Assembly: GCF_030272615.1 (NCBI RefSeq)
Contig: NC_081406.1
Location: 237,627,922-237,687,921, forward strand
DNA: 60,000 nucleotides
From: Cryptomeria japonica
Taxonomy: Eukaryota > Streptophyta > Pinopsida > Cupressales > Cupressaceae
Reading direction: 5' to 3'
Shown here: positions 11,385-25,305 of the stretch, one piece after another
Layout: every line of letters starts with the position of its first letter
Position numbering within the stretch: the first letter of the stretch is position 1
Translations under genes and position numbers: made by a program
The notes under the pieces: model-generated
The model's database searches: none
What the model saw: only the letters and a program-made list of their open reading frames with translations
Told to the model about the DNA's origin: nothing

Positions 11385-11635
11385 TGATGGCAACACCCAT
11401 GGAAAATGACTAAGTATTGAAACCTATGAAACCTGTACACTGGATCAAGAATGAAAGAATTTTAAGGCTCCCCCTTAGATCAACAATCCAAAAGTATACA
11501 TCACTGAACTATATACTCCATACACAATCAACCTGTACATTTTTTACCTTATCTCTCCTCCTTTGATAGCAATGCCAAAGATAGGGTGTGCAACAAAATA
11601 TTTTGTACATATATACACACACTGAATGATTAAAT

Positions 11636-14600
11636 CTATACACACTTAGGTACATCTACATATGCAACCTTAAGGAACCCAAAATATGTATTCCAACCTA
11701 CCCGCAATTTCTCCAAAATTGAAACAAAAACATTCAAAACATAAGCATGGAATTCTATAGCTACAATCTCAGTTGGAGTCTCCTAAGACATATTTTGAAT
11801 GCAGTCCATCTTATGGTACACTAAGGTGTCTAACCAAGGACCATTTAGGTTCTAGAGTTCACCTGTTTGCCTAACCATTTTCTCCTTCTCCTTCTCAAAA
11901 TTCCTAATCTGATCGATAATTGTCAAAATTTGGCCTTAATATTGTTGGTTAAGTTAGCAGTAGGGTCAAAATATGAGCTAACTGACCTCTACAATTATCT
12001 ATCTTCTTGTCTATTTCAGTAGTAAAATTTGTCAAAATTAGAGAAGACTTATAAATTTTACCACCTTCCATTAAGACCTCATCAATTAGTTTTAATTCTT
12101 TATCAAGCCGGGCCTTATCATTGCTAATCATTTACAAAAATGTTTGTACTTTGGCATCTTTGAATTTTTCCATAGCTCGTTGAGCTGATGCCTTGGTTAA
12201 AAAATCAAACTAAGAAGATATATGATCTATTAAGTTCTGGAGCTTACCAGATGAACTGACATTACCATCAAGTTGTAGTTCCGGTACCACCTGTTACAAA
12301 ATTGAAACTATTTTCTCAATGAGTGTCTTCTCTTCTAATTTATATTGTGCTAACTCCTGACTAGCTTGTGCTTGGAGAGAAGCAACATCAATCATCCTTT
12401 TTGCCAGAGAGATTTCATTGAAAGGTTTGTCAAAGCTGATGTTAAACTGAGGATATCTCCCTTGGCTTTGTATTTTTGATGTGTCAATTGCCACGAGGGT
12501 CAAAGTTTTCATTACCTTGCCCTTCCCTTTATTTGGTTTCTCCTATTCTACCTCTTCCTTTTTCTTAGCCTCCTACCTTGCATTATCTTTATTCTCTATG
12601 GGTGCCTCACCACTTGGTGCACCAACCTTTGCCTCAACTGATTTTTCATGTGCCTTATCTGCCTCAACTTCTACAGATTCCAAAATTTGTTTCTCTACAA
12701 CATCTTGAGTGTCCTCCACCTTATTTTCATCTTGCACCGAAGGATACTCTGATTGAGTGGCTATGTCGTGTGAAGCAGATTCTATAATTCCGTTCTCAGT
12801 GAGAAACTTCTTCCAAATTGCACTGGTTTCTCTCCTTATTTCCTCTACTTTGCCTACCATTAGGCTATTGACCCTGTGTTTGCTCCTGAATTCTTTTTTA
12901 TTTGCTAACGAAATCAATTTATCAATTTCTTCAATAGTGATACTAGTGCACTGATTGACCAGTTCACTTTCCTTTATTTGTCTATCCATCTAACTTGCAA
13001 ATTTTCTTCTAGCATCATTTATACTATACAAATCTTTTGGGAGATATTGTTCTAATTCAATTATCACTTTACTAAATACATCCATATACAAAAATGCAAC
13101 TTCTTCAATCTTCCTTTTATCCTTATCATCCATATTTTCATAATATACATATGTTTTCCAAATTTCCATCTTTAATGGTTTCATCTATTAATTCTTGAGT
13201 AGACAAAGGAGGAATAATGTGATACTTAGTTTGGGTGGTCTCCATCTTACCGGATTCAATTGCCTCATCCAAGTTGAATTTTATCTTTCTTCCTTGCTTA
13301 GGATTTCTTACCGGAACAGGATCAGACTTTGCCTTCTTCTCTTTCAGCCCTTTCTTCTTAGCATCGGATTGAGGTTTCCAGATCACCCTTGCAAATTCTC
13401 CTTTCTTTGGGGCCTTTGGAATGTCTACATCTGACTCAGTTTCAGATGCCACTAGAGAAACTGTAACATACTCTCTTTGGGGTTTCTTCTTCGTCCTCAG
13501 AACACCTTTCCCCTTAGCAGATGAACTAGAGGGTTCTAATTCAGTCGAAGGTGTCTCCACTAGAGTGAGAGAAGAACCTGTCACCTTTGATTTTACTAGA
13601 GCTAGTGCAGTCTTTTATTTCTTCTCCTTTTCAACTACATCCCTTGTATCTCTTGTGGACCTAAATTTCTCCTGAGGGTGTCCTTCCTCAACGAGGATTT
13701 CCTCCACTATCTTTACAACTTTTCTTTTCCTAGCTGGTTCGGTGAACTTGGTGTGCAGTTCCATTGATATTTCTTTGCAAGTTCTGAACCTTTCTTCTTT
13801 GGAGTCTACCAAAGTGTTCATTGGGTGTTGTGTATAGGCATCTAAAGTTCTTGTATCAAACTCATATCCCATAGGCATGATCCACACTGTCTGAGGCTCA
13901 ACTACCTCCATGAGACATTCATCTTTATTCACCATAAAACAGATTGTCCCCTCATATTTCTTGACAATTTCCTTAGGGATTCTGACCCTCTTCTTCATCT
14001 TGTCTTGAAAAGTCTTGAATAATGCCCACAATGCAACATTTTGATTGTCCCCATTCCCAAGATTATCAAGACCCTTCTTTATCTATTGGGCCACCGGTCT
14101 TTCAAAAGCCCACTACATTCCACCAGTTCTAGGAATTTGATCCAAGAAGTAAAGTTCCAAACAGATAACCAAGGAACCAAATTTGAAGACATGCCTTTTT
14201 TCTTGCTTAATTTTCTTCAAATTTATCATCAATTCCTCTAGTAGAACACTACACAAATCATAATGAGCATCTTACTTAACCATCTGGTAGGCTACATGGA
14301 TGACCTGTCGGATACTGAATTCAGTCGGTTAGATTGATATACCTTATAACCAATGACCATCACAATAAACTTGACATCATCATCCTTGATTGTGCTGATC
14401 TTTATCGAATGCCCATAATATTATGCACCGGTTAGCTTGTTGATTGTAGGGTTTGTGACCTTCCAAATCCCTGGCTTGTCACTGGTTTGATTCAAACAAG
14501 TTACCACCCTAATTGCCTCTGAAGTGATCTTATAGGGTTGGTCAAGCCATATAAACTCTGCATGAATTCTTCTTAACACATACCTCACCCATTCATTTTC

Positions 14601-14915
14601 ATCGAATGATGGAAAGTTCACGAACTAGGTGAAACCCTTTCTCTGTAACTACATGAATTCCAGCATGGGGTTATCGATTTTGTCCATGATACTATTGGTA
14701 TAAAGATCCAAAAAATCTTCAGTCCTAGTTTCTTCGATCTTATAGTGAATTTATGCCCTTATATCGTCTACATGCAAAAATTCATGTGGAGTGGAAGAGA
14801 AAGATCCAATCGGATCAACCTCCATGGATTTGTAAGGGTGTTTCTTAAACACAGGATGGGTTCTATCTATGACCTCAACAACCAGTGGTGTAGAAACAGA
14901 AGAAGAGGATGCCAT
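11636..14915 (-). pseudogene. ORF2 of element A, unknown conserved protein
   Basis: It starts MASSSSVSTPLVVEVIDR at 14915 and can be followed to a stop at 11636, about 1,090 codons with several stops and shifts. Conserved islands shared with ORF2 of element F include HAEFIWLDQPYKIT (14421-14621) and DKMKKRVRIPKEIVKKYEG with VWIMPMGYEFDT (13615-14031). Further islands are GNLENI...FLYMDVFSKVIIEL (12990-13584) and IDKLISLANKKEF...SLMVGKVEEI (12573-12989). The middle is Lys/Pro-rich and the end is helical and probably coiled coil. I see no pol, env or known host domain. The position after gag, where pol should be, is the odd feature. It could be a capsid-related or DNA/RNA-binding accessory protein; I assign no function. 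Confidence 0.75.
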
Positions 14916-15395
14916 TCCAAATTTTCAAAAATCCAAACTAAAAAACGTTCTTCAAAAAATACCTCAATTGACTATCGAATGCCCTAGATCACTTGTCAGA
15001 TCGCTTTTAGCTCTCTGATTGCCTGGAAGTCTTGATCACCTTGTTCTGTAGCTCAAAAATACTACTCGCAAAGTGAATAATAACTCTCGTATTTGCCCTT
15101 TTAACTATGCAAAACCTAATTTCACTTTGAAATAAATGCACCTCAGATATCCAACCGGATGCCCTGCACAACTACCAGATGTCAAAATCAACCATCTAAA
15201 TCCTAGATATCAACTGAAATTCAATTCCTGACATTTGTAATCTATTGACCATAGATCTCATCAAGGGGTACTACAAGATTTGCATGAATTTGCCTCCCCC
15301 TAAGGAAAATCTACCATCTGCATCGGATTTAGGTACAGATCCACCATCTAACTTCCTTAGATTCATCTTTCTTTACCATCTACATGACGTCTCAT

Positions 15396-16577
15396 CTAAC
15401 TAGATGAAGGTTCTACACCGGATTCAAGTACAAATCCACCATCTACCTTAGATTCATCTTTGTTTACCCACACCTTCTTATGTTGATCTTTGATCTCAGC
15501 AACCTTTGCCTTTCCCTTTTGATCTGATTTTTTCTTGTCTACCAGAGCATTGTTTTTGCTTCTATAGTACTTTAAAATGTGATTGGTTTTATTGCATGCT
15601 CTGCAAACAACATTATTCTGCATAGGCCTGAAGTTCATCTGATTTGGTCTTGTCCTGTAGTTATTAGAAATATGTCCAAACATTCCACAAGCATAGCATC
15701 TTTTGTTTTGAAATTTATTCATTACTTCTCTACACATATTTGACTTGTGTCCAAAATTATTGCATATGAAACACTGACCAGTAAAGGTAGGAACATTATT
15801 CATGTTGTTCATCACATTGTTATTGTTCATCATTCCATTATTATCCTACTTCAGCATTGACTCACCATATGACCAAACTTATTGCAAGTAAAGAATCTAC
15901 CATTGAATTTACGAGCATTAGGTTGTCTTACCAAAGGATTCTTGCTCTTCTTCTGATCGGGTTTTGCATTGCCTTGTCCAGATCCAGAGGATTCACCTTT
16001 CTCAAATCCTAGGTCTCATATATCCTTTCCATGTCTCTAACTTTCCAGCATCTCATCAAGCCTTGCAGAGCTAGCTTTGAATTTGTCTTTGTATTTTATT
16101 GGCAGTAGCAAGTTCATCCCTCAAGGTAGCAATTTGTCTTTCAAATTCTTGACCATTATTTCTTGATTGTGTCAACTCAAGCTTCAACTGATCATTCTCA
16201 TAGGTAAGCCTGAAGCATTCATCAACTCTTTCCTTCAATGATTGTGTCAGATTCTCTTCATTCTTCTTCTAATCCTCAATCTCCTTAGTCAGCCTCATCA
16301 CAATGGATTGCATCTCATTCTTCAAATCAACATTCTCTCTCTCAATCTTGTTAACTTCATTAGTTTTGTCGTGGTATTCCATGGTCTGGTCTTCTTTCTC
16401 CTTCAACTTGTCTATTAATTCATTCATCTTCTCTCTATAGATACTTGCTTGATCCTTCAACTCACTAATGAATTCATCAGCAACATCCAGGTTCTTCTTC
16501 AAGGTACAGATCTCACTTCTAGCTGCACCAAGATCCTCAAGTGCCACATTGATTTGTCTTTGAAAACTAGAATCCAT
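15396..16577 (-). pseudogene. gag-like protein of element A (coiled coil plus CCHC)
   Basis: It starts MDSSFQRQINVALEDLG at 16577, a short way after the PBS. The first ~200 residues are continuous coiled coil (for example LKNEMQSIVMRLTKEIED before a stop at 16269-16271). The C-terminal part (15396-15833) has three knuckles of CX2CX4HX4C type or decayed versions: CFICNNFGHKSNMC, CYACGMFGHISNNY and CRACNKTNHILKYY. About 394 codons. It lacks the UBN2-type gag region seen in the copia elements here. The likely role is RNA packaging and particle formation. In-frame stops make it a pseudogene. Confidence 0.75.
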
Positions 16578-16631
16578 TGAATCAATCTCTCGGATCTTCC
16601 TCAAGCAGTTAATCTTCCTCAGAGGAACTAG

Positions 16632-16643
16632 GATCTGACACCA
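16632..16643 (-). other. Primer-binding site of element A
   Basis: On the minus strand TGGTGTCAGATC starts two bases after the 5' LTR end TTTTAACA. It differs at two positions from TGGTATCAGAGC, the initiator Met tRNA type. Confidence 0.7.
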
Positions 16644-16645
16644 AT

Positions 16646-17617
16646 TGTTAAAATCAAGGATCATTGAGACGAGGGGATGAATCAGTGATCTACCAGAAAT
16701 CAAATCCACAAACTTATTCTTTATCCATTGGTTAGCAATGCATAGCAGAAAAGAACATAAACAAGCAATAAATAAACCACAGATCCACAACACCAAAAAT
16801 TTTACGTGGAAACCCAGAAAGGGAAAAACCACGGTGGGGCTAGAACATACAATATTCATATACTATGGCTAGGAGTACATAAATATTACATAGATGAGGA
16901 ATGCACTTGCATTCAGGCTCACTACCTAGATCTCACTGCTCAATTACAATAACTCGGAAGGCTACAACCTTCAGGGAGGTCTCACAAACTTACAATTTGA
17001 TTACAATGAGGAAATACAATGAAATGAACTCTGAAATAGCATCTAATAATGGAAGAATGAGTTCCAATTATGCACTAGATCTCTGGTTGTCCTTGCTCTG
17101 CAAATACGTTGTTTCTATCTCAGTCAACTACTGGATTATCTGTGAACCAAATGCGCACATGAAATTGCGCTCAATCGCACAAAAATGAATCTCAACAATA
17201 GTAATACACCGAAAACTAATCGCCAATTTGATCTTATATATCCGGTCTTAGCAAAAATAATCTCCTTCAAGTCGGCTTCACGAAGTGTAACGTGTAGCTC
17301 CAAGTCGGCTTCAATCTTTAACAAAACATAGCACCAAACTAAAAGAATATAATCACACGCCTCCTAAGGATATTTCCACTCACCGAGATCACAAAATCAA
17401 TCACCAAAATCACCACAATCATCGGAAATCTTTCCGGACCAAAACATCATCGAGATAGCCTTGTTTTACCAGTTAACTGCCTACCGGTTAACTCCTGCTT
17501 CTGGATAAAAGGAATCATGACCACCGGATCAAATCTCCAAGAAGAGTTGCCATTAATGACAACCCTAGACCAATAAGCAACTACTGGAAGTCATTGGATG
17601 AGTGTCGATTGCCAACA
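16646..17617 (-). repeat. 5' LTR of element A
   Basis: 972 bp, from TGTTGGCAATCGAC (17617) to TTTTAACA (16646) on the minus strand. CAATG follows at 17618. Confidence 0.9.
16899..16914 (-). other. LTR hairpin, element A 5' LTR
   Basis: Stem GAATGC/GCATTC with loop ACTT. The stem is identical to the 3' LTR copy while the loop differs. Confidence 0.6.
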
Positions 17618-17622
17618 CAATG

Positions 17623-19150
17623 TTGATTCAACTTTTTAAATTGAATCAATAGAAAGTTAAACATATGTTTTGAATTTTGAAATGTTGTAAACTAATAAAA
17701 TGTATATTTTTTGTGTATTTTATGCTTGTAATTTTTTTTAAAATTAAAAATTTTATTTGAATATACTTTCTTATAAAGTAAACACTATAATTTAATTGCT
17801 GATAAATGTTGAAATTGAAGTTAGATGAGACGTCACGCTTTATATAGTAAATTTTACCTTTTTTTCTTCAGTTTTTTTTGTATATTAATAACTTGAAACT
17901 TTAGTGCAAAAATATATTTTTAACTATTTTTTATGTATATATTTTTCAATAAATTTGAAAAGTTGTATCTATTGAAATATATCTCTTTCCATTTGGCGTC
18001 ACTTTTTTTCTTAATTATTTACCAAAATTACAAAAGAATTATATCATCTTGACATAGACTTTTTTCTCTTGTGTATTTTGTTTTTTAAAAAATTTTGAAT
18101 TATTTTTATTATTTTTCCTTTACAAGATAATCAACCTTATATTTTAGTGTTGATGACCTACTTTAAATAAAAATAAAATATAAAATATAAAAAATAATTA
18201 AAATATTAAAAGATATATATTTTAGAAAATTCACTTATAGATCTATAAAAGGGTATTTTTACATTTCAAAAAAAATATTATTTATAAGAGTAGGAGTTGT
18301 TGAAACATCGAATTTTTCAAAAAATAAAATAAAATTTGGTAGTTAGACCCAAAGTGGTATTAAATATACATTTAGTAGACAATTTCAATTGAAAAAGTTG
18401 TGACCCATATATAAGATAGCTATAATGATTCTCTATTGACCATATGTTTGACTAAAATTATTTTTTAGTTAGAATTACTTAAATTCACTTGTGTTGATAA
18501 GTTGGCTTGGAACGTGACACAATTTTGTGCTTTTGCCCAAGGGCTTCATACTTGAGACAAGAGAGAGGTTAGGAGGACCAAGGGAGAACCTATTGATAGT
18601 TTCATTGATTCCATTTCACTTATATTGTAAAAACTTTTTGAGATTGTACTAAGCCTGCAAACTCTATTTGACATTGACTCTGTTTTTTGCACTTTGATAC
18701 TTTTTATGATGTATATATGAGATGCAGATTCTATATGAGACTACATGATGTGTTGTATTATACGAGTTACCTCTTTTTTCTTTGATAATGCTTATATGTA
18801 GGCTATGTTTCTATATGATGATGATGCTTACATGATGTCATGATGTTATCCTTGTATGGATTACGTATGTAATGTTATGATGTTATGTGATGATACTAAC
18901 ATGTATGCAGGATGAGATGATACATAAATGATTATGATATGCATTTACATTAACATGTTGTGAATGTCAGATGCATATTTTCTAGGTAGTACTAGAGTAT
19001 GAAATCAAGAAGATTGTGAGGACTACTCGAATAATATGTTAGTAAGATAAAAATTAGATGAAGAAAAGTTAGTGATGGTGAAACCTTGCTTTCATAAGTG
19101 CACCTTTAGCAATAGAGAGATTTATTTAATATAAACAATAGATACATCGC
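17623..19150. other. AT-rich spacer between elements A and C
   Basis: Low-complexity, mostly AT. A patch at about 18700-18970 is rich in ATGATG/TTATGATG words. I see no coding sequence or element ends. Confidence 0.65.
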
Positions 19151-20464
19151 TGATGAAATAGCTCTGAAATAGGGCAGACAACTAAAAGGGGGGAGTGAAT
19201 CAGTTGTTACCAAAAATCTACACAACTTAAACTTAATCTCAGATCTGATAATTAAACATGAAATCATAAATCAGAAACACATCATAAACACACATAACAC
19301 CAATATTTTTGACGTGGAAACCCTGTTACAGAAAAAACCACAATGGAAGTGAATCCATAAAAGATATACTCTTTTAGAAGTATTACAATGGGGAATGCAC
19401 ATGCATTTAGGCACACTGCCTAGAGCCCACTGCTCAAAATGGAAAACGCTACAACCTAGGGAAATCTCATTGCCTTACAAACAATCACGGATTACTTCAA
19501 GAAATCATGAACTAAGAAATAACATCCTTAATGCTTGGTTATAGTTCCGGTTAAGAACATAACAACTTTTATTTTCTTCTTCACACTTATTTTTTGCCTC
19601 TAAAAGATCAATACATTATTCGCTCACACACACACACTCTTCCATACTTCACACAATATTATTACATTTATTTATACATGAAATAAACGTTGGAAATATC
19701 AACAAGGTCGGTTCCCACACATAAAATAATTACAATGATATAGTTGTTGGTCAGTTACAAATTATCATATGCAGACCAAAATAATGTCGGCTAAGACATA
19801 TCAGGGACCCAAATCATTTGCAACACACTACAAGCATCTAGTTGGGCAAGAACATGAATATCACCAATATACCAAATTAAATCATCAATTATGAGCTCAG
19901 TGATCAATGTGGACCATCAACACAAAAGGCACATGATCTAGAAACATCCAAAAGAATCATGAATTACCATAGAAACATCTGCACCAACACAAATTACTAG
20001 AATCACCAACATCTTCATATCAAACCTCAAGAACACTAACTGCAATGACTGTTAACCTTGAAAAATCACTTGCGAACCTCCAAACCATGAACCACTTGAA
20101 TTGAGGATACAAACCAATGTCCCAAACATATCTCCAAATTTGCAAAATAATATATTACAATGCAGAGCAATGCAGATCAAAATGTTGAACATTGTCATCA
20201 CTAAACAAATGAAAAACCAACCACAACACATATACCCATAACTCAATCAAATATTCACACGGACCTCTAAAAATTGAACTAAATCATCTACAAACATCCC
20301 TCTAAAAACCCTTTAATTCATAAACTCTGATCTTCACCATACTAAACAAACTTACTCACCGAATTTCACTGCAACACTGTTACAGACAAAGAAATATGTT
20401 GACATCAATGACAACACATCTCTCACATATCTCTTAGGCACATATTTGCAACATTCTTCCAACA
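19151..20464 (-). repeat. 3' LTR of element C
   Basis: 1,314 bp on the minus strand, starting TGTTGGAAGAATG after the tract CCAAAGGGAGAGAT and ending TATTTCATCA. It aligns with 45737-46643. Confidence 0.87.
19393..19408 (-). other. LTR hairpin, element C 3' LTR
   Basis: GAATGC-ACAT-GCATTT in plus reading: a 6-bp stem with a non-canonical last pair. The partner LTR has a different but fully paired stem. Confidence 0.55.
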
Positions 20465-20772
20465 ATCTCTCCCTTTGGAATTGATGGCAACATATGATTT
20501 GAAAAACAATCAATGACAAAGAAAATGAATCAACAACTCACATGACTTTCTCCCCCAAACTCTTCACAGTTTTTCACATGACTCTCTTTCCCTTTGACAT
20601 CAATGGAAAAGGAACATATTTTCAATCAAATCACAAGGATAAATCACAAAACTAAATCTAAACATCTGACTCACAAAACTAATTACTCCCCCTGAGTTAC
20701 AACCACCAATCATTAATTTGAATCACAAGATATGACTATGAAATGCACTAGACTGATGCAAATCAATGCATT

Positions 20773-23700
20773 TTAGTTTTGATTACTAGGGAAAATCACC
20801 CCTAGCTTCTCTTTGAGGTACTCAAAACTATCCTTATGCAAAGGCTTCATGAAAATATCTACAATCTGTTCCTTATTAGAAACATACACCAATCGAACCT
20901 CCTTCATTTACCTTATCCCTCAAAAAGTGAAACTTGATGGATATATGTTTAGTCTTTGAATGCAAACACCAGATTCTTAGAAATGTTAACTGCACTTGAA
21001 TTGTCACAATAAATAGCAATAGGCTCATCATACACAACTCTGATATCTTTTAACATCTGCTTCATCCATATCACCTAAGTACAATTGTTTGCAACAACAA
21101 TATATTATGCCTCTGCAATAGATAGAGAAATAGAATTCTGATTTTTGCTCAACCATGAAACCAATCTTTTTCCCAAGAAAAATGCACCACCACTAGTACT
21201 CTTTCGTCCATCCACATCTCCTACCCAATTAGCATCAATAAAAGCACTCAAAGTAAAATTAACATCTTTAGGATACCATAGACCAAAAATAGATTGTTCC
21301 TTTCAAATATCTGAAGATTGTTTTGATAACTACAACATGTGATTCTTTAGGATCATCTTGAAATCTTCTTAGCGACAAGACAAAAGACATTCATGATAAC
21401 AGGTCTGGTCTGAGTTAAATAGAGAAATCTACCAATCATATATGTGTATCTAGTTTGATTTTCCTTTGGAGAATCATCATCTTTAGTCAACTTCCGATCA
21501 CCATAGGAGTACCAACTGGCTTTGAATCTTCCAAACCAAACTTTTTCAACAACTCTTTCAGATGCTTGGACTGAGATACAAAAATCCCTTTATCTAACTG
21601 AGTAATTTGCAAACCCAAAAATAATTTCGTCTCTCCAATCATAGATATTTCAAACTCATTCTGCATCTCGTCAACAAAATTTTTACATAGGCTCTCATTT
21701 CCACCAAAAATAATATCAACAAAAACTTCAACAATCAAAAAGTTATCATGATCAATCTTAAATCATAGATTACTATCAGTAGTACCTTTGTTGAATCCTA
21801 GCTTCAACAAATACTTATCCAATCTGGCATACTATGCTCTTGCGGCTTGCTTAAGTCCATACAATGCTTTCTTCAAGTGGTAGACCATATCTCCTTGATC
21901 AGTCAATTGAAATCCATCTAGTTGCACAATGTATACTTCTTCCAATTCACCATTTAGGAATGTTGACTTGACATCCATCTGATAGACTTTGAAATTCTTG
22001 TAAGCAACATAAGCAAGAAACAATCTTACAACTCCAATCATTACCATAGGTGCAAAATTTTCTTCAAAATCAATTCCTTCCATTTATAAATATTCTTTGC
22101 AAACAAGTCTGGCTTTATTTCTAACAACTTCACCTTGCTCATTCAGTTTGTTCTGAAAGACCCACTTGGTTCCAAGTACATTTTTATCCTTATGTCTGGG
22201 AACAAGGTCCCATGTATTATTCTTTTCAATTTGCATCGATTCTTCTTCCATTTCTTTTACCCAATGTTCATCTTTACATGCTTCATTCAAATCCTTAGGT
22301 TCAACCTTTGAAATCAAAGAATACTCAACTTGATCTTCAACAACTCTTCCTCTTGTTGGAACACCTTTATTTATATCTCATGTGATCTGATTTTCAGAAT
22401 TATTCAACCTTACATACCTAGGAGTTTTAGGATTTTCTTGAACTTCAGTTTGAGGTTGCTTCCCTTTATATAAGTTGTCATTTTGATCATTTGAATCATA
22501 TCTGGAGGATCTGGTCTATCTTTCCTTGCCTTCATCAACCTTGAAATTTTCACTCTCAACTATCTTTCCCAATATCTTATTATATCATCAACAAGCCTTT
22601 CTTTTGGTAGAATAATCAAGAAACATTCCTTCATCACATCTAAATCAAACTTACCTAAATCTTCATCCCTCTTAATATAACATTTACTTCCAAAAATTCT
22701 GAAATATTTAACTGTAGGAGCATGACTAAACCACAATTCATAAGGAGTCTTATCGGTATCACCTTTGATATGCACCCAGTTAAGAGTGTAAACAACAGTA
22801 CTCAGAAATTCTCTCTAGTAGACATACAAACATTTCTTTCCAACATCATGGTTCTAGCTACTTCCTGGATGGTTCTATTCTTCCTCTCCACAACTCTATC
22901 CTACAAAGGAGTTCTAGGAGCATAGAACTATCTATTTACCCCATACTCTTCACAAAATGCATTGAACTCATGGGAAGTGAATTCACCACCTCTATGAGAT
23001 CTCAGACACTTCATCTTTAAACCTATTTCTGTCTCAACCATAGCTTTGAAAATATTCAACCTATCTGGAGCTTCAAATTTCTCACTCAAGAAAGTAACCC
23101 ACATCATCCTAGAATAATCATCAATAAACAACATGAAATATCTATCTCCTTGCAAGCTTCTAACTCTAGAAGGACCACATAAATCAGTATGCACAAGATC
23201 CAACAATCCATTTGAACAATGCTTCTTACTTTTGAAAGTAACTCTGGTTTGTTTTCCTAACTGACATTCCTTGCATATAGGGTTAGTAGGTTTCATCAAC
23301 TTAGGAAGATATCTCACTGCATGAGTAGAACTTATCTTGATAATGTTATCAAAATTTACATGACACATCCTTCTATGCCACAACCAACTTTCATCAATTT
23401 GAGAAATCAAACAAATTTTACCAACAACATTTAAGTGAAAGATATTACCTTTTGTCTTTGTACTTGATGCAATCTCAATTCCGGAACTACCTAAGAATCT
23501 ACACTTTCCATTCTTGAATTGAAGATCATACCCCTTGCCATCCATCTACCCAACACTCAAAATATTTTTCTTTGGACCTTCTTCATACAAGACAACATTT
23601 GTATTGTGCTTACCATCAAGAGAAATGGAACCTCTACCACAGATTATACCAGCTTTATCATCACCAAACCTTACAATATCACCTTCATACTTTTCGAAAC

Positions 23701-24081
23701 TCACAAACTTATTATTATCATCTATCATATGGTGAGAGAATTTGTTGTCAATAACCTATTAATATTTCTCTTCAAATTGTGCAGCCAAGGCACTTTCCAC
23801 ATATATGCAACTAGCAGAGTCAGTAGGCTTTGTATCATCTTCCTTGACAACAATAAACACTCATTCATTATCACTTGAATAGGTCTCCTTTATCAGATTC
23901 ATCATCTATCACACCTTCATCAACAACATAATAACATCTCTTTTGAAATTTAGGTTTGTTAGGTCTTGGCTTAGGAACTCTTTTTAGACACTTTGAGGCA
24001 AAATGACCTATCTTATTGCAAGAAAAAATATTTAAGAGGCAACCTTCATACTTACTAGCTACTTTGGGTAATATCTTGACA
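20773..24081 (-). pseudogene. pol (and gag end) of element C, copia type
   Basis: Reading the minus strand from 24081: a decayed zinc knuckle (FSCNKIGHFASKC), then a protease whose DSG site reads DNK (before SHHM). Integrase follows at 22560-23545 with LWHRRMCHVNFDN, CKECQLGK, HTDLCGP, IDDYSRMMWV and GGEF. Next come reverse transcriptase at 21487-22317 ([31 protein letters not shown]) and RNase H ending at 20773. The gag start is on the far side of element D. There are several frameshifts, and stops where glutamine is expected (GVNR* before the TPRTP block). It is inactive. Confidence 0.82.
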
Positions 24082-24086
24082 ATAAG

Positions 24087-25305
24087 TGTTGGATATTGCT
24101 GAGACATTTGCTAGGATGATGTGTTGTCATTGATATCAACATATTCTTCTATGTATTCTAGTGTTACAGTTTGGTTGAATGATTTGGTTTAGCCTGTGTA
24201 TTGAAGATGAGCTGATATAGACTAAAGGGTTTCTGGTATACTATTTTTAGATGCTTCATTCCTATTTGCAGAGGTCTGCATGATGTTTTGATTGAGTTAT
24301 GAGGTCCAATATTGGGGATCATATTCAAGTTGTTCATGTTATTTGGTATTTTGGTTTGTTCTCTGTATTGCTCTAGAATTGTAACATATTTAGTTGTGGA
24401 TGTGTTGAATGTATTATGGGCATTGATGTGTGTCCTTAGTTCGATTGGTTCATGATTTGGAAATCCACAAGTGAATCTTTCAGGTTGATAGTCAGTTATG
24501 TTGGTTCTCTTGAGCTCCGGTAGAGAGATGATGATGATTCTAGTGATTCAAGTTGTTGCGGTTATTGTGGTACAATCCACATTTCTTGTGAATATCTCTA
24601 GATCATGTTCTATGTGTATTGGCAGTCCACGTTGATTATTGTGCACATTATTGAATATTTTCTTTGTCTGGTGATGTTCTTCATGTTATGCGCTATTCTT
24701 GGTGGTTGTAGCGTCTTGCAGATGATCGAGGCATAATTATTGGAGGTGTTGCGTATTTGCGATATTGATCTAGGTCCAGACTACTTCTTAGCTGACATTT
24801 TTTTGGTTTGTATGTATTGTTGTAGCGTGTGAGGTTATTATTTTGTAATTTGTATTAAGGGTTTGGCCGACCTATATGTTATGGGTTGATAACTTGTATA
24901 AATGAATGTAATAATCATTGAGAGATATGATGCTATGTGTGAATATTTTATCAATCATTTAGTAGTAGGGAAGTTGTGTGAAGAAGAGTGTTGCAAAGAA
25001 GATTTAATAGTGAGCTTAACCGAAACTATACTTAGTCATATGGAGATACTATTTTCACAGCTCAAGTAATTTGGAGTGTTATCAAAATTCATTTGTAAGT
25101 TAGTGAGACTTCTTGTAAGGTAGTGAGCCTTCCCTAAGGGTTGTAGCCTTTCTAGGTTTCTTGTTTTAGCAGTGAGCTCTAGGAAGTGGGCATGAATGCA
25201 TGTACATTCCCCGTTGTAATATTTACATTTACTCCTAATAGGGTATTATCTCATTGTGAGTAGGTTCCCACCATGGTTTTTTCCTTAACTGGGTTTCCTT
25301 AACCG
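24087..25305 (+). repeat. 5' LTR of element D, 3' end deleted
   Basis: It starts TGTTGGATATTGCTGAG and matches 43555 onward. The match is lost after CCTTAACTGGGTTTCC near 25300, where the sequence jumps into mid-gag. About 150 bp of LTR, the PBS and the gag start are missing. Confidence 0.85.
25194..25209 (+). other. LTR hairpin, element D 5' LTR
   Basis: GAATGCATGTACATTC: five outer pairs hold and one inner mismatch is present. The 3' LTR copy is fully paired. Confidence 0.5.

Larger units (their letters stand above)
10399..17617 (-). mobile_element. Element A: complete pol-less LTR retrotransposon
   Basis: This 7,219-bp minus-strand element is flanked by CAATG on both sides (10394-10398 and 17618-17622). 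Its LTRs are 969 and 972 bp. Reading the minus strand, the order is 5' LTR, PBS, gag (coiled coil plus CCHC knuckles), a long ORF2 of unknown function, PPT and 3' LTR. I find no protease, integrase, reverse transcriptase or RNase H motif in the 5.3-kb interior. It is therefore non-autonomous but not empty. Its two proteins are homologous to those of element F although the LTRs differ. The gag and ORF2 both contain stops and shifts, so this copy is dead. Confidence 0.9.
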